DNA of 64,000 nucleotides from an uncultured Eubacteriales bacterium (GCA_934525675.1 CAKSZH010000003.1:131077-195076), one strand, 5' to 3'; positions 44,214-52,924 are shown, counted from the first letter of the stretch. The notes: a model not told the origin generated them from the sequence alone. Program-made: numbers and translations.

Positions 44214-44290
44214 GTTTTACACCTCCCTATGGACTTTTGACCGCGGATTGAGATTTTCCGCAGTAAGGAGACGGGCAAAATTACCCGTAT
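44214..44290 (-). promoter_or_regulatory. rpsF leader, possible S6:S18 autoregulatory element
   Basis: The untranslated leader can form two hairpins: one from ACGGGT / GCCCGT (44271-44288) and one from GCGGA / TCCGC with a following CGG (44241-44264). Leaders of rpsF in many bacteria carry a CCG-containing element bound by the S6:S18 complex. The match here is by position and general shape only. Confidence 0.35.
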
Positions 44291-44299
44291 CGAAATAAA

Positions 44300-44328
44300 A
44301 TTATATCATAGATGTAATGATTTGTCAA
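44300..44328 (-). promoter_or_regulatory. rpsF-ssb-rpsR promoter
   Basis: Minus-strand TTGACA (44323-44328), 17 bases, TATAAT (44300-44305) with a TGA extended element: a near-perfect sigma-A promoter. Confidence 0.92.
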
Positions 44329-44442
44329 GAGTTTTTCTGAACTTTTCCGTTTTTTGAGCATGGATAAGAAAACGCGGAAAAATCATCTCTTTCCTGTCGG
44401 AAAGAATCCCGTTTTCAGCAAAAAAAGCTGTGTGAAACCCGC

Positions 44443-44471
44443 TTGCAAATCCTGCGGATTTGCGTTATAAT
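44443..44471 (+). promoter_or_regulatory. Promoter of the metallo-hydrolase gene
   Basis: TTGCAA (44443-44448), 17 bases, TATAAT (44466-44471), divergent from the rpsF promoter. Confidence 0.82.
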
Positions 44472-44507
44472 AAGGGTAATTCGGACAGTGGGAAAGGTGG
44501 GAGACGG

Positions 44508-45401
44508 ATGGCGATGAGAAAAAGAAATCCGTTGCTTCTTGCGATTCTTTGCGTCCTTCCCGTACTGGTTCTGTTTGTCATCTGGTATACCGGCGTGCTC
44601 GGCCGCTTCGGCTTCGGACGGGATACCGCAACGAAGGCGGGCGAATTGTCTGTTTATTTTCTTGATGTCGGGCAGGGCGACAGTACACTTCTCACCGACG
44701 GAAATACGTACATTCTCATTGCCGCGGGTGCGGATACCGCCGAGCGCGATCTTGTCGCAAGGCTGGAAAATTTCGGTGTCAGGCACCTTGATCTTCTGAT
44801 TCTCACTCATCCGGACGGCGACCATACCGGCGGCACGGACGGGATCCTGGAAAAGATTACGGTTGACCGGATTCTTGTCCCGCGTGGCGATGTGCTTCTG
44901 ACCGAGGACGCGGCGTACCGTTCCGTTCTTGCCTGTGCCGACGGGGCAGGCGTTCCGGTGACAAGCGTCCGCGCGGGTGAAGTACGCACGGTCGGCGCCT
45001 TGACACTTGAATTTTTTGCACCGAACAGTATTTATTACGAAGAAATCAACGATTACAGCATCGCGACGCGGGTCGTGTTCGGGGAAACTTCGTTTCTCTT
45101 TACCGGCGACGCAGGGGTGACCTCCGAAGCGGAGATGACGGAAAAGTACGGAAAACGTCTGGAAAGCACGGTCTATCATGCTGGGCATCACGGTGCGGCG
45201 ACCTCCACGTCGGAGCCGTTTCTCGCGATGGTTTCGCCCGAGTACGCGGTAATCTCCTGCGGCGCGGGCAATACCTACGGACATCCGCGCGCCGAAACGC
45301 TGGATCTCTTGGAAAAGTATCATGTAACATATTTCCGGACGGACGAGGAGGGAACCGTGATTCTTCGCTCCGACGGGAAAACCGTCCGGCGGGGGAAGTG
45401 A
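44508..45401 (+). CDS. ComEC/Rec2-like metallo-beta-lactamase-fold hydrolase, membrane-anchored
   Basis: A 297-residue protein with one N-terminal membrane helix (about 9-29) and an MBL-fold domain like the C-terminal domain of ComEC: FLDVGQGDSTLL, ILTHPDGDHTGG (metal site HxxGDH), LFTGDAG and YHAGHHGAATSTSEPFL. ComEC itself has a channel region; here only the hydrolase part exists, so it is one of the stand-alone secreted or anchored ComEC-like hydrolases that may act on extracellular DNA or another phosphodiester. The usual LIDAG segment reads LIAAG. ATG 44508 has AAAGGTGG upstream. Confidence 0.85.
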   Translation: MAMRKRNPLLLAILCVLPVLVLFVIWYTGVLGRFGFGRDTATKAGELSVYFLDVGQGDSTLLTDGNTYILIAAGADTAERDLVARLENFGVRHLDLLILTHPDGDHTGGTDGILEKITVDRILVPRGDVLLTEDAAYRSVLACADGAGVPVTSVRAGEVRTVGALTLEFFAPNSIYYEEINDYSIATRVVFGETSFLFTGDAGVTSEAEMTEKYGKRLESTVYHAGHHGAATSTSEPFLAMVSPEYAVISCGAGNTYGHPRAETLDLLEKYHVTYFRTDEEGTVILRSDGKTVRRGK

Positions 45402-45585
45402 GCCAGCCACATAAACTACGGTATTCCGTCGTGTTTGGTCGGTTTGGGTATCCGCCGAAAATCTCATGTGGGTATTCCCACGATACCCATATATCCCGGA
45501 TGGATTTTGCCGAAAACCGGAATCCCACATAAAACAACATTTCCGTTCCGGAAGCGGTACGACTGACAGAAAGGAACATATTCCG

Positions 45586-46302
45586 ATGAAAAGAATTCTT
45601 GTAACCGGCGGCTCGCGCGGAATCGGTGCGGCGTGCGTCCGCAAATTTGCTGCCGACGGGCACGCGGTCGCGTTTGTTTACCGCGCCGACGAGCGCGCGG
45701 CGGAACTTGTGCAACGGGAAACCGGAGCCTTGGCAATCCGCGCGGATCTCGGCGACACGGCGGGTCTTCCGGCAATTTTACGGCAGGCGGAGGACGCGCT
45801 CGGCGGAATCGACGTGCTGGTCAATAATGCGGGTATCTCCGTTACCGGGCTTCTGACCGACCTTCCGGACGATGTTTGGGCGCGTCTCGTTGCCGTTAAC
45901 CTGACCGCGCCGGTACTGCTTACCCGTGAGGCACTCCGGGGGATGATCCGGCGGCACGCCGGCAGGGTTGTCAACATCGGTTCGATGTGGGGCAAGACGG
46001 GCGCGTCCTGTGAAGTTGCGTATTCTGCGCTCAAGGCGGGTCTGCGCGGGTTTACCATGGCGCTTGCCAAAGAGGTGGGACCCTCGGGAATCACCGTCAA
46101 CTGCGTGGAACCTGGCGTGATTGACACGGATATGAACTGCGTGCATTCAAGGGAAACGCTTGCAACCCTTGCAGATGAAACGCCGCTGTGCCGCCTCGGT
46201 ACACCGGAGGAGGTCGCGGAGCTGGTTGCGTTTCTCGCGTCCGACCACGCGTCGTTCATCACGGGGCAGGTCATCGGCGCGGACGGCGGATTTGCGGTGT
46301 AA
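45586..46302 (+). CDS. SDR-family oxidoreductase (FabG-like)
   Basis: A 238-residue classical SDR with glycine motif TGGSRGIG (8-15), NNAG near 83, Ser in GSMWGKTG, Tyr-Lys in YSALKAG and C-terminal FITGQVIGADGG. It resembles 3-oxoacyl-ACP reductases (FabG), but a fatty-acid context is missing, so the substrate is open. ATG 45586 follows AAAGGAA; longer upstream frames lack conservation. The 180 bases before it hold no clear promoter. Confidence 0.88.
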   Translation: MKRILVTGGSRGIGAACVRKFAADGHAVAFVYRADERAAELVQRETGALAIRADLGDTAGLPAILRQAEDALGGIDVLVNNAGISVTGLLTDLPDDVWARLVAVNLTAPVLLTREALRGMIRRHAGRVVNIGSMWGKTGASCEVAYSALKAGLRGFTMALAKEVGPSGITVNCVEPGVIDTDMNCVHSRETLATLADETPLCRLGTPEEVAELVAFLASDHASFITGQVIGADGGFAV

Positions 46303-46357
46303 TAAGAGCCGCCTCAGACTGTTTCCAAAGAAAATTCAATTCAGAAAGGGTCAACCC

Positions 46358-47572
46358 ATGAAAGTACAGGATAGATTTCTCAAATACGTTTCCTTCCCCA
46401 CCATGTCCGACGAGGAGTCGGAAACCTGCCCGTCCAGCGCCAAGCAGAAAAAGCTCGGCGAGTATCTGACAGAAGAACTGCTCTCTCTCGGGCTTGCCGA
46501 CGCGCACATGGACGAAAACGGTTACGTGTACGCGACGCTTCCCGCAAACTGTGAGGGAGATATTCCGACGGTCGGTCTGATTTCCCACATGGATACCTCT
46601 CCCGAGGCGGCGGATGAGCCGATCCGCCCGAAGACCGTTGCCTACGACGGGGGCGACATTCTGTTGAATGAAGAAAAGGGAATTACCATGCGGGAGGCGG
46701 ATTATCCGTATCTCGCAGATTACCGCGGACAGCACCTGATCGTCACCGACGGAACGACGCTGCTCGGAGCGGACGATAAGGCGGGCGTTGCCGAGATCGT
46801 GACCGCGATCGAAGCGCTGATCGCAAGCGGTAAAAAGCACGGAACCGTCAAAATCGGCTTTACCCCGGATGAGGAGATCGGACGCGGCGCAGACCTCTTT
46901 GACGTGGAAAAATTTGGTGCGGATTATGCCTACACCGTGGACGGCGGCGCACTCGGCGAACTGGAATACGAGAACTTTAACGCGGCTTCCGCCGTGGCGG
47001 AATTTGCGGGTGTTTCGATCCATCCGGGTTCGGGGAAAGACCGTATGAAGAATGCGGCACTGTATGCGGCGGAATTTGTTTCGCTTCTTCCGGCGCACGA
47101 GATTCCCGCAGAGACCGAGGGCTACGAGGGCTTCTATCACCTGCTCGGCATTGAGGGCGGGATCGAGAGCGCGAAGGTCACCTACATCATCCGTGACCAT
47201 GACCGTGAGAAATTTGAGGAAAAGAAGCGGGTGTTCCTTGCCGCGGGCGAAAAGATCAACGAAAAGTACGGTGCAGGCACCTGCAAGGTGACCGTGAAGG
47301 ATTCCTATTACAACATGAAGGAGATCATTGACGCAAACCTCTACACCGTCGAACGTGCCGAGACGGCGATGCGCGAGGTCGGGATTGAACCGAAGGTTAT
47401 CCCGATCCGCGGGGGTACCGACGGCGCGAGACTGTCCTTCATGGGACTGCCTTGCCCCAACCTCTGCACGGGCGGCGAGAACTTCCATTCCCGCTTTGAG
47501 TTTGTGTCGGTCGAGTCCATGGAAAAGATCTCGGAGATGCTTGTGCGGCTTCTTTCCGATCTTGCAGAATGA
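46358..47572 (+). CDS. pepT: Peptidase T (tripeptidase)
   Basis: A 404-residue M20B zinc aminopeptidase releasing N-terminal residues from tripeptides. Metal and catalytic motifs: ISHMDTSPEA (His and Asp), LLGADDKAG (bridging Asp), FTPDEEIGRGAD (Glu-Glu pair), IRGGTDGARLS and a C-terminal NLCTGGENFHSRFE (last His). Full length. ATG 46358 follows AGAAAGGG. The HAD gene begins 17 bases after the stop. Confidence 0.96.
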   Translation: MKVQDRFLKYVSFPTMSDEESETCPSSAKQKKLGEYLTEELLSLGLADAHMDENGYVYATLPANCEGDIPTVGLISHMDTSPEAADEPIRPKTVAYDGGDILLNEEKGITMREADYPYLADYRGQHLIVTDGTTLLGADDKAGVAEIVTAIEALIASGKKHGTVKIGFTPDEEIGRGADLFDVEKFGADYAYTVDGGALGELEYENFNAASAVAEFAGVSIHPGSGKDRMKNAALYAAEFVSLLPAHEIPAETEGYEGFYHLLGIEGGIESAKVTYIIRDHDREKFEEKKRVFLAAGEKINEKYGAGTCKVTVKDSYYNMKEIIDANLYTVERAETAMREVGIEPKVIPIRGGTDGARLSFMGLPCPNLCTGGENFHSRFEFVSVESMEKISEMLVRLLSDLAE

Positions 47573-47589
47573 CGGATACGGAGGGACCT

Positions 47590-48300
47590 ATGAACCGCTA
47601 TACCACCGTACTGTTTGACATGGACGGAACGCTGATCGATTCTGGCGAAGGCGTGACCCATTCGGTCGCCTACGCGCTTGATAAGTTCGGCATTCACGTG
47701 ACCGACCGGCGGGAACTGTACCGCTTCATCGGACCTCCGCTCATTGATTCTTATATGGAATACTATGGACTGACCCGGGAAGAAGCGGAGCGCGGTGTGA
47801 AGTATTACCGCGAGTATTACAGCGATCGCGGAGTATTTGAAAATCGTGTGTACGACGGAATTCCCGAAACCCTCAAGGCATTGTATGATGCAGGGGTACA
47901 GGTGTTGACCGCAACCTCCAAGCCGGAGTTTTACGCGCGGCAGATTCTTGACAAGTTGGGGCTGACGCCGTATTTCACCTTTATCGCCGGTGCAACCATG
48001 GATGGATCGCGAGTGGCGAAGAGCGAGGTTATTGCCTACGCGCTGGAACACGTGGGGGCAACGGATCAATCAAAGATTCTGATGGTCGGCGACCGCCACT
48101 TTGACGTAGACGGCGCAAAGGAGATCGGCGTGGACTCTGCGGGAGTCCTCTTCGGTTACGGAACCGAGGAAGAGCTCCGCGATGCGGGGGCAACCTACCT
48201 CGTTTCCCATGCCGTGGACCTGCTTCCGATTGTGCACGGGGAAGCCCGCGCGCCGGAACAGGGATACCCGGGAGAAAAAATCAGTAATCGGAAAATGTAA
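47590..48300 (+). CDS. HAD-family hydrolase, phosphoglycolate phosphatase-like
   Basis: A 236-residue HAD phosphatase with motif I FDMDGTLIDSGEG, helical C1 cap (about 15-80), motif II TATSKP, a Lys in VAKSEVIAYAL and motif IV VGDRHFDVDGAKEIG. Closest in layout to Gph/PpaX-type phosphatases; substrate unproven. ATG 47590 follows CGGAGG. It shares the pepT transcript and is closed by the terminator at 48336-48373. Confidence 0.9.
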   Translation: MNRYTTVLFDMDGTLIDSGEGVTHSVAYALDKFGIHVTDRRELYRFIGPPLIDSYMEYYGLTREEAERGVKYYREYYSDRGVFENRVYDGIPETLKALYDAGVQVLTATSKPEFYARQILDKLGLTPYFTFIAGATMDGSRVAKSEVIAYALEHVGATDQSKILMVGDRHFDVDGAKEIGVDSAGVLFGYGTEEELRDAGATYLVSHAVDLLPIVHGEARAPEQGYPGEKISNRKM

Positions 48301-48335
48301 TTCCGTATCTGATAACAACGGAACAGATTCCTCAA

Positions 48336-48373
48336 AAAAGCAGCCTCCCGTTTTGTAACGGGAGGCTGCTTTT
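48336..48373. terminator. Bidirectional terminator
   Basis: AAAAGCAGCCTCCCG and its exact complement around an 8-base loop, between the converging HAD and gpmI genes. Confidence 0.93.
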
Positions 48374-48460
48374 GCTGTTTTTTGCGGCGGCGCAACGCTG
48401 CGGAGTAACCCCTGCTTCGCGCCCGCCAAAGCCTGCGCGATGGGAATCTTTCGCAGATAA

Positions 48461-48546
48461 CGCGAAAATCGGCTTCACTTATGCAAACGGCGTGCCCGTT
48501 TTTACAGGCGGGCACGCCGCTTGAAAAATGGTTCCTGATTTTCGCG
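48461..48546. repeat. Nested inverted repeat
   Basis: An outer 10-bp arm CGCGAAAATC (48461-48470) matches GATTTTCGCG (48537-48546), enclosing an inner 11-bp arm CGGCGTGCCCG (48488-48498) with CGGGCACGCCG (48509-48519). It lies in the 3' region of gpmI and has no strong T-tract, so it is not a plain terminator. The rest of 48374-48627 shows nothing I recognise. Confidence 0.7.
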
Positions 48547-48627
48547 CGCCCGTCGAAATACCGTAGCGGGATGTAACCCATCCGCAGAAAAAACAAAGAT
48601 TGACTTTGCTTTTGCGGCAGAGCTGAA

Positions 48628-50283
48628 TCAGTCCACGTCGAGAATCGACTCGTCCCACATGGAGGGAGCCTTGTAGCCCATCAGATTGACGGTGGTCGCC
48701 GCGACATCGGAAAGCCCGAACTGCCCCTTGTCTTCCTTGACCTTGTAGCCTGCGGGCTTCTCCGGGTTGAAGATGATGCAGGGAACGCGGTTGAGCGTGT
48801 GGCTGGTCTTTGCCTTATAGGTGCCGTCGGGGTTCTTCTTGGGCTCGCCGGTCTTCTTGTCGATTTCGTACATCTCGTCTGCGTTGCCGTGGTCGGCGGT
48901 GATGATTGCCGCACCGTGCGCCGCCTCAATGACGGGGAGCAGACGCGCGAGCTGGAGATCCAGCGCTTCAATGGAGATCTTGGTGGCGTAGTAGTTGCCC
49001 GTGTGACCGACCATGTCGCCGTTGGGGTAGTTGACGCGGATGAAATCATACTTGCCGGAAGAGATCAGCTCGATCATCTTGTCGGTGATTTCCGCGCACT
49101 GCATCCACGGACGCTGTTCGAACGGAACGATGTCCGAAGGCTTCTCAATATAGGTCTCCAGGTGCTCGTTGAACTTGCCCGAACGGTTACCGTTCCAGAA
49201 GTAGGTGACGTGACCGTATTTCTGGGTCTCGGAGATTGCCGCGATGCGGATACCCGTGCCGGTCATATATTCGGACATGGTGTTGGTGATTTCGGGAGGA
49301 TTGACGAGGTAGTGCTTCGGGATGTGCAGATCCCCGTCGTATTCCAGCATACCGGCGTACATAACTTTGGGAGAACGAACCTTGTTGAACTTGTCGAATT
49401 CCATGCCGCTGTCAAACGCGCGGGAGATTTCGATGGAACGGTCGCCGCGGAAGTTGAAGAAGATCACGGAATCGCCGTCCTCCATGGTGCCGACGGGCTT
49501 GCCGTCCTTTGCGATGACGAAGGGAGGCAGATCCTGGTCAATCGCGCCGGTCTCCTTGCGGAGCGTGGTGTAGGCTTCCTCTGCGGACGCGAACTGTCTG
49601 CCATCGCCGAGCACGTGGGTCTTCCAGCCGAGCTCAACCATTGCCCAGTTTGCCTCGTAGCGGTCCATGGTAATCTTCATACGTCCGCCGCCGGATGCGA
49701 TCTTTGCGTCAAACGTCGCGTCGTTGAGCTCCGCAAGAAACGCTTCAAACGGAACGATATAATCCATGCCGGAGGTCTCGCCGACGTCGCGTCCGTCAAG
49801 CAGAATATGCACGCGGACGGTCGCGACGCCCTCCTTCTTGGCTTCCTTGATCATTGCCTTCAGATGGTCGATGTGGGAATGTACGTTGCCGTCCGAGAAC
49901 AGACCGAGGAAGTGGAGAACGGTATGATTGTCTCTGACGTTTGCGATCAGATTCTTCCAGGTTTCGGACTCAAACATTTTGCCGGACGCGATGGAGTTGG
50001 AGACCAGCTTTGCGCCTTGTGCGAACACCTGACCTGCGCCGAGCGCGTTGTGACCGACCTCGGAGTTGCCCATGTCGTCGTCAGAGGGAAGACCGACGGC
50101 GGTGCCGTGCGCCTTGAGCGAGACCCAGGGATAATCCTTCATCAGCATATCGAGCGTCGGGGTCGATGCATCGGCAACGGCGTTACCGGGTCTTGCGGGA
50201 GCCAGTCCCACGCCGTCCATGACGATGGTGACGACCGGACCCTTGACACCCTGATAACCGGACAGTTTTTCAAGCTTTTTCAT
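48628..50283 (-). CDS. gpmI: 2,3-bisphosphoglycerate-independent phosphoglycerate mutase
   Basis: A 551-residue manganese-dependent glycolytic enzyme interconverting 3- and 2-phosphoglycerate. The alkaline-phosphatase-fold motifs are present: MDGVGLAP (metal Asp), nucleophile Ser74 in DMGNSEVGHNALGAG, HILLDGRDV, RVNYPNGDMVGHTG and TADHGNADEM. About 40 residues longer than the Bacillus enzyme. It starts 44 bases below its promoter with GGAGG upstream. Confidence 0.97.
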   Translation of the reverse strand: MKKLEKLSGYQGVKGPVVTIVMDGVGLAPARPGNAVADASTPTLDMLMKDYPWVSLKAHGTAVGLPSDDDMGNSEVGHNALGAGQVFAQGAKLVSNSIASGKMFESETWKNLIANVRDNHTVLHFLGLFSDGNVHSHIDHLKAMIKEAKKEGVATVRVHILLDGRDVGETSGMDYIVPFEAFLAELNDATFDAKIASGGGRMKITMDRYEANWAMVELGWKTHVLGDGRQFASAEEAYTTLRKETGAIDQDLPPFVIAKDGKPVGTMEDGDSVIFFNFRGDRSIEISRAFDSGMEFDKFNKVRSPKVMYAGMLEYDGDLHIPKHYLVNPPEITNTMSEYMTGTGIRIAAISETQKYGHVTYFWNGNRSGKFNEHLETYIEKPSDIVPFEQRPWMQCAEITDKMIELISSGKYDFIRVNYPNGDMVGHTGNYYATKISIEALDLQLARLLPVIEAAHGAAIITADHGNADEMYEIDKKTGEPKKNPDGTYKAKTSHTLNRVPCIIFNPEKPAGYKVKEDKGQFGLSDVAATTVNLMGYKAPSMWDESILDVD

Positions 50284-50327
50284 AGTAAAGAAACCTCCGA
50301 AATAAAGTAAAAAATATATTCAGATAT

Positions 50328-50355
50328 AGTATAACTGATTTTCCCCAAAAAGCAA
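50328..50355 (-). promoter_or_regulatory. gpmI promoter
   Basis: Minus-strand TTGCTT (50350-50355), 16 bases, TATACT (50328-50333). The gene-free stretch 50284-50628 holds this and the divergent promoter at 50497. Confidence 0.7.
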
Positions 50356-50496
50356 GATGTTTGCGGAAATTTTCACAGATAATCGTTGTACATACCGTGC
50401 AGATCTGCTGAATCCCGCGACTTGTCCCGCGGTGCGCTCTTACTTGCAGTTCCGTTCTTGCTTTCGGGTGCGCCGCTTTTCTTTGCCTGAATCCGC

Positions 50497-50525
50497 TTGA
50501 CAATCCGCGGGACAGGGCGTAAAAT
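50497..50525 (+). promoter_or_regulatory. Promoter of the C_GCAxxG_C_C gene
   Basis: TTGACA (50497-50502), 17 bases, TAAAAT (50520-50525). Leader of about 97 bases before AAAAGGAG and ATG 50629. Confidence 0.78.
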
Positions 50526-50628
50526 AAAAACAGTAAAAAGGGGAGGCTGTCGCAAACAGTTGCACTCTTGCATACAGCATATCTTCCGGGAAGAGCTTCC
50601 CCCGCAAATTCAGCAAAAGGAGAAAAAT

Positions 50629-51108
50629 ATGCGGGAACATAAAACGATAGCGGCGGAGCTGTTTCTCCGCGGATACAATTGTTCGCAGGCGGTGTTTGCT
50701 GCTTATTGTGACCTGACCGGGCTTGACGGGGAAACGGCACTCCGCGTGTCGTCGGCATTCGGCGGGGGAGTGGGCAGACTTCGGGAAATGTGCGGGGCGG
50801 TCAGCGGTATGATGATGGCGGTCGGCATGCTATACGGCTATAACGACGCAGAAGCCAAAGCTGCAAAGGCGGAGTTGTATTCCCGTGTGCAGGAGTTGGC
50901 GGGCAGATTCCGCGCCGAAAACGGTTCTTACCTTTGCCGGGATCTGCTTGGGCTTGGTGACCGCGGAGCAAGCGATCCGTCAAAACCGTCGGAGCGGAAC
51001 GCGGCATTTTACAAAAAACGCCCTTGCCTTGAGCTTGTAAAAGACGCCGCCGGAATTCTGGATGCCTATCTTGCGGAGAATCCGCCGAGGAATCGTCAGA
51101 CGGAATAA
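50629..51108 (+). CDS. C_GCAxxG_C_C family cysteine-rich protein
   Basis: A 159-residue protein of the C_GCAxxG_C_C family, probably cytoplasmic, named for its conserved cysteines. Here they are Cys18 (GYNCSQAV), Cys55 (EMCGAVSGMMM), Cys103 (YLCRDLL) and Cys133 (RPCLELV), with a further Cys27. The cysteines suggest a metal or redox centre; function is not known. ATG 50629 follows AAAAGGAG. It has its own promoter and terminator but lies next to the DUF3343/desulfurase pair. Confidence 0.9.
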   Translation: MREHKTIAAELFLRGYNCSQAVFAAYCDLTGLDGETALRVSSAFGGGVGRLREMCGAVSGMMMAVGMLYGYNDAEAKAAKAELYSRVQELAGRFRAENGSYLCRDLLGLGDRGASDPSKPSERNAAFYKKRPCLELVKDAAGILDAYLAENPPRNRQTE

Positions 51109-51180
51109 CGGACAAACGGCGTGGCGTTGTGCCGTTATCCGGCTATCTGTGACTTGATTCACATTCTACAAACGCGGTCA

Positions 51181-51217
51181 AGCCGCCCTTCCCAACGGGG
51201 AGGGCGGCTCTTTTTAT
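51181..51217 (+). terminator. Rho-independent terminator
   Basis: AGCCGCCCTTCCC with GGGGAGGGCGGCT around AAC (one G-T style offset), followed by CTTTTTATT. Confidence 0.92.
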
Positions 51218-51445
51218 TGGGAAGGAGTTCCTTTTCGTCCGGCAGGTGATTCTTTCCCCGGGCAGACGGTTCATCTGCCGGGAATGCGGTTTTGTCCGTC
51301 ATTGGGTAATTCTTTCACCTGTTGAATCCCTTCCGCTGTCGGCACATGCCTGTTCGCCGCGATGCGCAGTGCCTTGCTTTGCCGCCGCACACCGCGCACA
51401 CCCGCACGGTATCCGACATAAAATGACATTGAGGGAGGGATGTTT
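51218..51445. other. Spacer upstream of DUF3343 gene
   Basis: No gene seen. It contains an inverted repeat CCCGGGCAGA / TCTGCCGGG at about 51256-51281 and no convincing promoter. It ends with GGGAGG before ATG 51446. Confidence 0.5.
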
Positions 51446-51697
51446 ATGCGCAGAAATGATTCTGACGGATATTACGGTGACGCCTGCCTTGCGACGGTCG
51501 GAAGCAATACGCAGGCAATGCGCGCAAAGCGTGCACTTGCGGCGTCCGGCATTTCCGCTACGGTGCGAAAAACCGAGCGTGGCGGAGCGGACGGCGGCTG
51601 TGTGTTCGGCGTATCTTATCCCTGCCTGTATCATGCATCCGCGGTCGGCGTTCTTCGCGGCGCCGGGATCACGGTGACGGAGTACCGGAATGAGTGA
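51446..51697 (+). CDS. DUF3343 protein, putative Se/S carrier
   Basis: An 83-residue DUF3343 protein: CLATVGSNTQAMRAKRALAASG, then VRKTERGGADGGCVFGVSYP and HASAVGVLRGAGI (in parts). Members are thought to carry sulfur or selenium and often sit beside selenium- or cysteine-desulfurase genes; the candidate carrier is the Cys in GGCVFG. I prefer ATG 51446 to 51440 because the GGGAGG site abuts the latter. It overlaps the desulfurase gene by 8 bases, so the two are coupled. Confidence 0.85.
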   Translation: MRRNDSDGYYGDACLATVGSNTQAMRAKRALAASGISATVRKTERGGADGGCVFGVSYPCLYHASAVGVLRGAGITVTEYRNE

Positions 51698-52853
51698 CGA
51701 TATGATTTATTTTGATAACGCGGCGACGACCTGTCCGAAGCCGAGGAGCGTATACAATGCGGTATCCCGTGCTATGCGGGAGGACTGCGGAAATCCGGGC
51801 AGAGGAGCGCACCGCTTGTCCCGCCGCGCGGCGGAAACCGTTTACGACTGCCGTGAGGCACTTGCGGAATTCGCCGGACTTGACGACCCGTCGGGAATCG
51901 TGTTCACACTCAATGCGACCGCCGCGATCAACACGGCGATCAAGGGGGTGCTCCGCGAGGGCGATCATGTTCTGATCAGTGACATGGAGCACAACGCGGT
52001 ATACCGCCCGGTCTACCGTCTGGCAAAGGAAGGAAAGATCTCGTATGACGTTTTTCCGACCTTCCCGGAGGATGCCTCGCCCGCGTCGGAACAGAGAATC
52101 CTCGATGCCATCGGAAGACGGATCCGTCCGAATACGCGGGCGGTGGTCTGTGCGCACGTGTCCAACCTGTGCTCGGCGGTCCTTCCTGCGAAGGCAATCG
52201 GGAAGCTGTGTCGGGACAAGGGAATTCTGTTCATTCTTGACGCATCCCAATCGCTCGGACATCTGCCGGTCAGTATGCCGGAAATGAACATCGATGTGCT
52301 GTGCGCACCGGGACACAAGGGATTGTACGGTCCGATGGGAAGCGGATTTCTTGCCATCCGTCCGGGGCTGAGGCTGGATACCCTCGCCGAGGGCGGAAAC
52401 GGTGTACGTTCGCTGGAGGGCGAAATGCCGGACGAGGCACCGGAGAGGTACGAGGCGGGAACGCTTGCCGTCCCGGCTCTTGCGGGACTTGCGGCGGGGG
52501 TCAGGGAGGTGACGGAGCGCGGTGTGGAGGCAATCGGCGCTCATGACGGATTCCTCTTTTCCCACCTGCGCGACAGGCTGGACAGTATCCGGGGCGTGAA
52601 GATCCTTGCCCCCGAACGCGTCGGCTCGGTGCTTTCGTTTTGCCTTGACGGAATTCCGTCGGAACGCGCGGCAGACCTGCTTGATGCAAGGGGCTGTGCC
52701 GTAAGAGCGGGATTTCACTGCTCGGCGCTCGGTCACAGGACGCTCGGCACCTCGGAAGACGGCGCGGTCCGCGTCAGCTTCGGGATGTTCAATACGCTGA
52801 GGGAGACCGACCGTTTTGCGGCACAGGTTGCCTCGCTTCTGCGGGACCGCTGA
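51690..52853 (+). CDS. Cysteine desulfurase family protein (class V aminotransferase)
   Basis: A 387-residue PLP enzyme that removes sulfur (or selenium) from cysteine (selenocysteine). Features: YFDNAATTCPKP at the start, GNPGRGAHRLSRRA, LNATAAINTAIKG, the PLP Lys210 after His209 (GHKGLYGPMGSG) and the catalytic Cys344 in AGFHCSALGH. It fits the EF2568-type group of desulfurases, which are linked to selenium-dependent molybdenum hydroxylase maturation rather than to Isc/Suf scaffolds. No IscU/SufU is nearby; DUF3343 directly upstream is a likely acceptor. Confidence 0.92.
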   Translation: MSDDMIYFDNAATTCPKPRSVYNAVSRAMREDCGNPGRGAHRLSRRAAETVYDCREALAEFAGLDDPSGIVFTLNATAAINTAIKGVLREGDHVLISDMEHNAVYRPVYRLAKEGKISYDVFPTFPEDASPASEQRILDAIGRRIRPNTRAVVCAHVSNLCSAVLPAKAIGKLCRDKGILFILDASQSLGHLPVSMPEMNIDVLCAPGHKGLYGPMGSGFLAIRPGLRLDTLAEGGNGVRSLEGEMPDEAPERYEAGTLAVPALAGLAAGVREVTERGVEAIGAHDGFLFSHLRDRLDSIRGVKILAPERVGSVLSFCLDGIPSERAADLLDARGCAVRAGFHCSALGHRTLGTSEDGAVRVSFGMFNTLRETDRFAAQVASLLRDR

Positions 52854-52924
52854 CCGGCACGACCGCGTTCCGGAAGACGGACTTGTCCGATCAATCATAA
52901 AACAGATACAGACGGGGAAACCCG

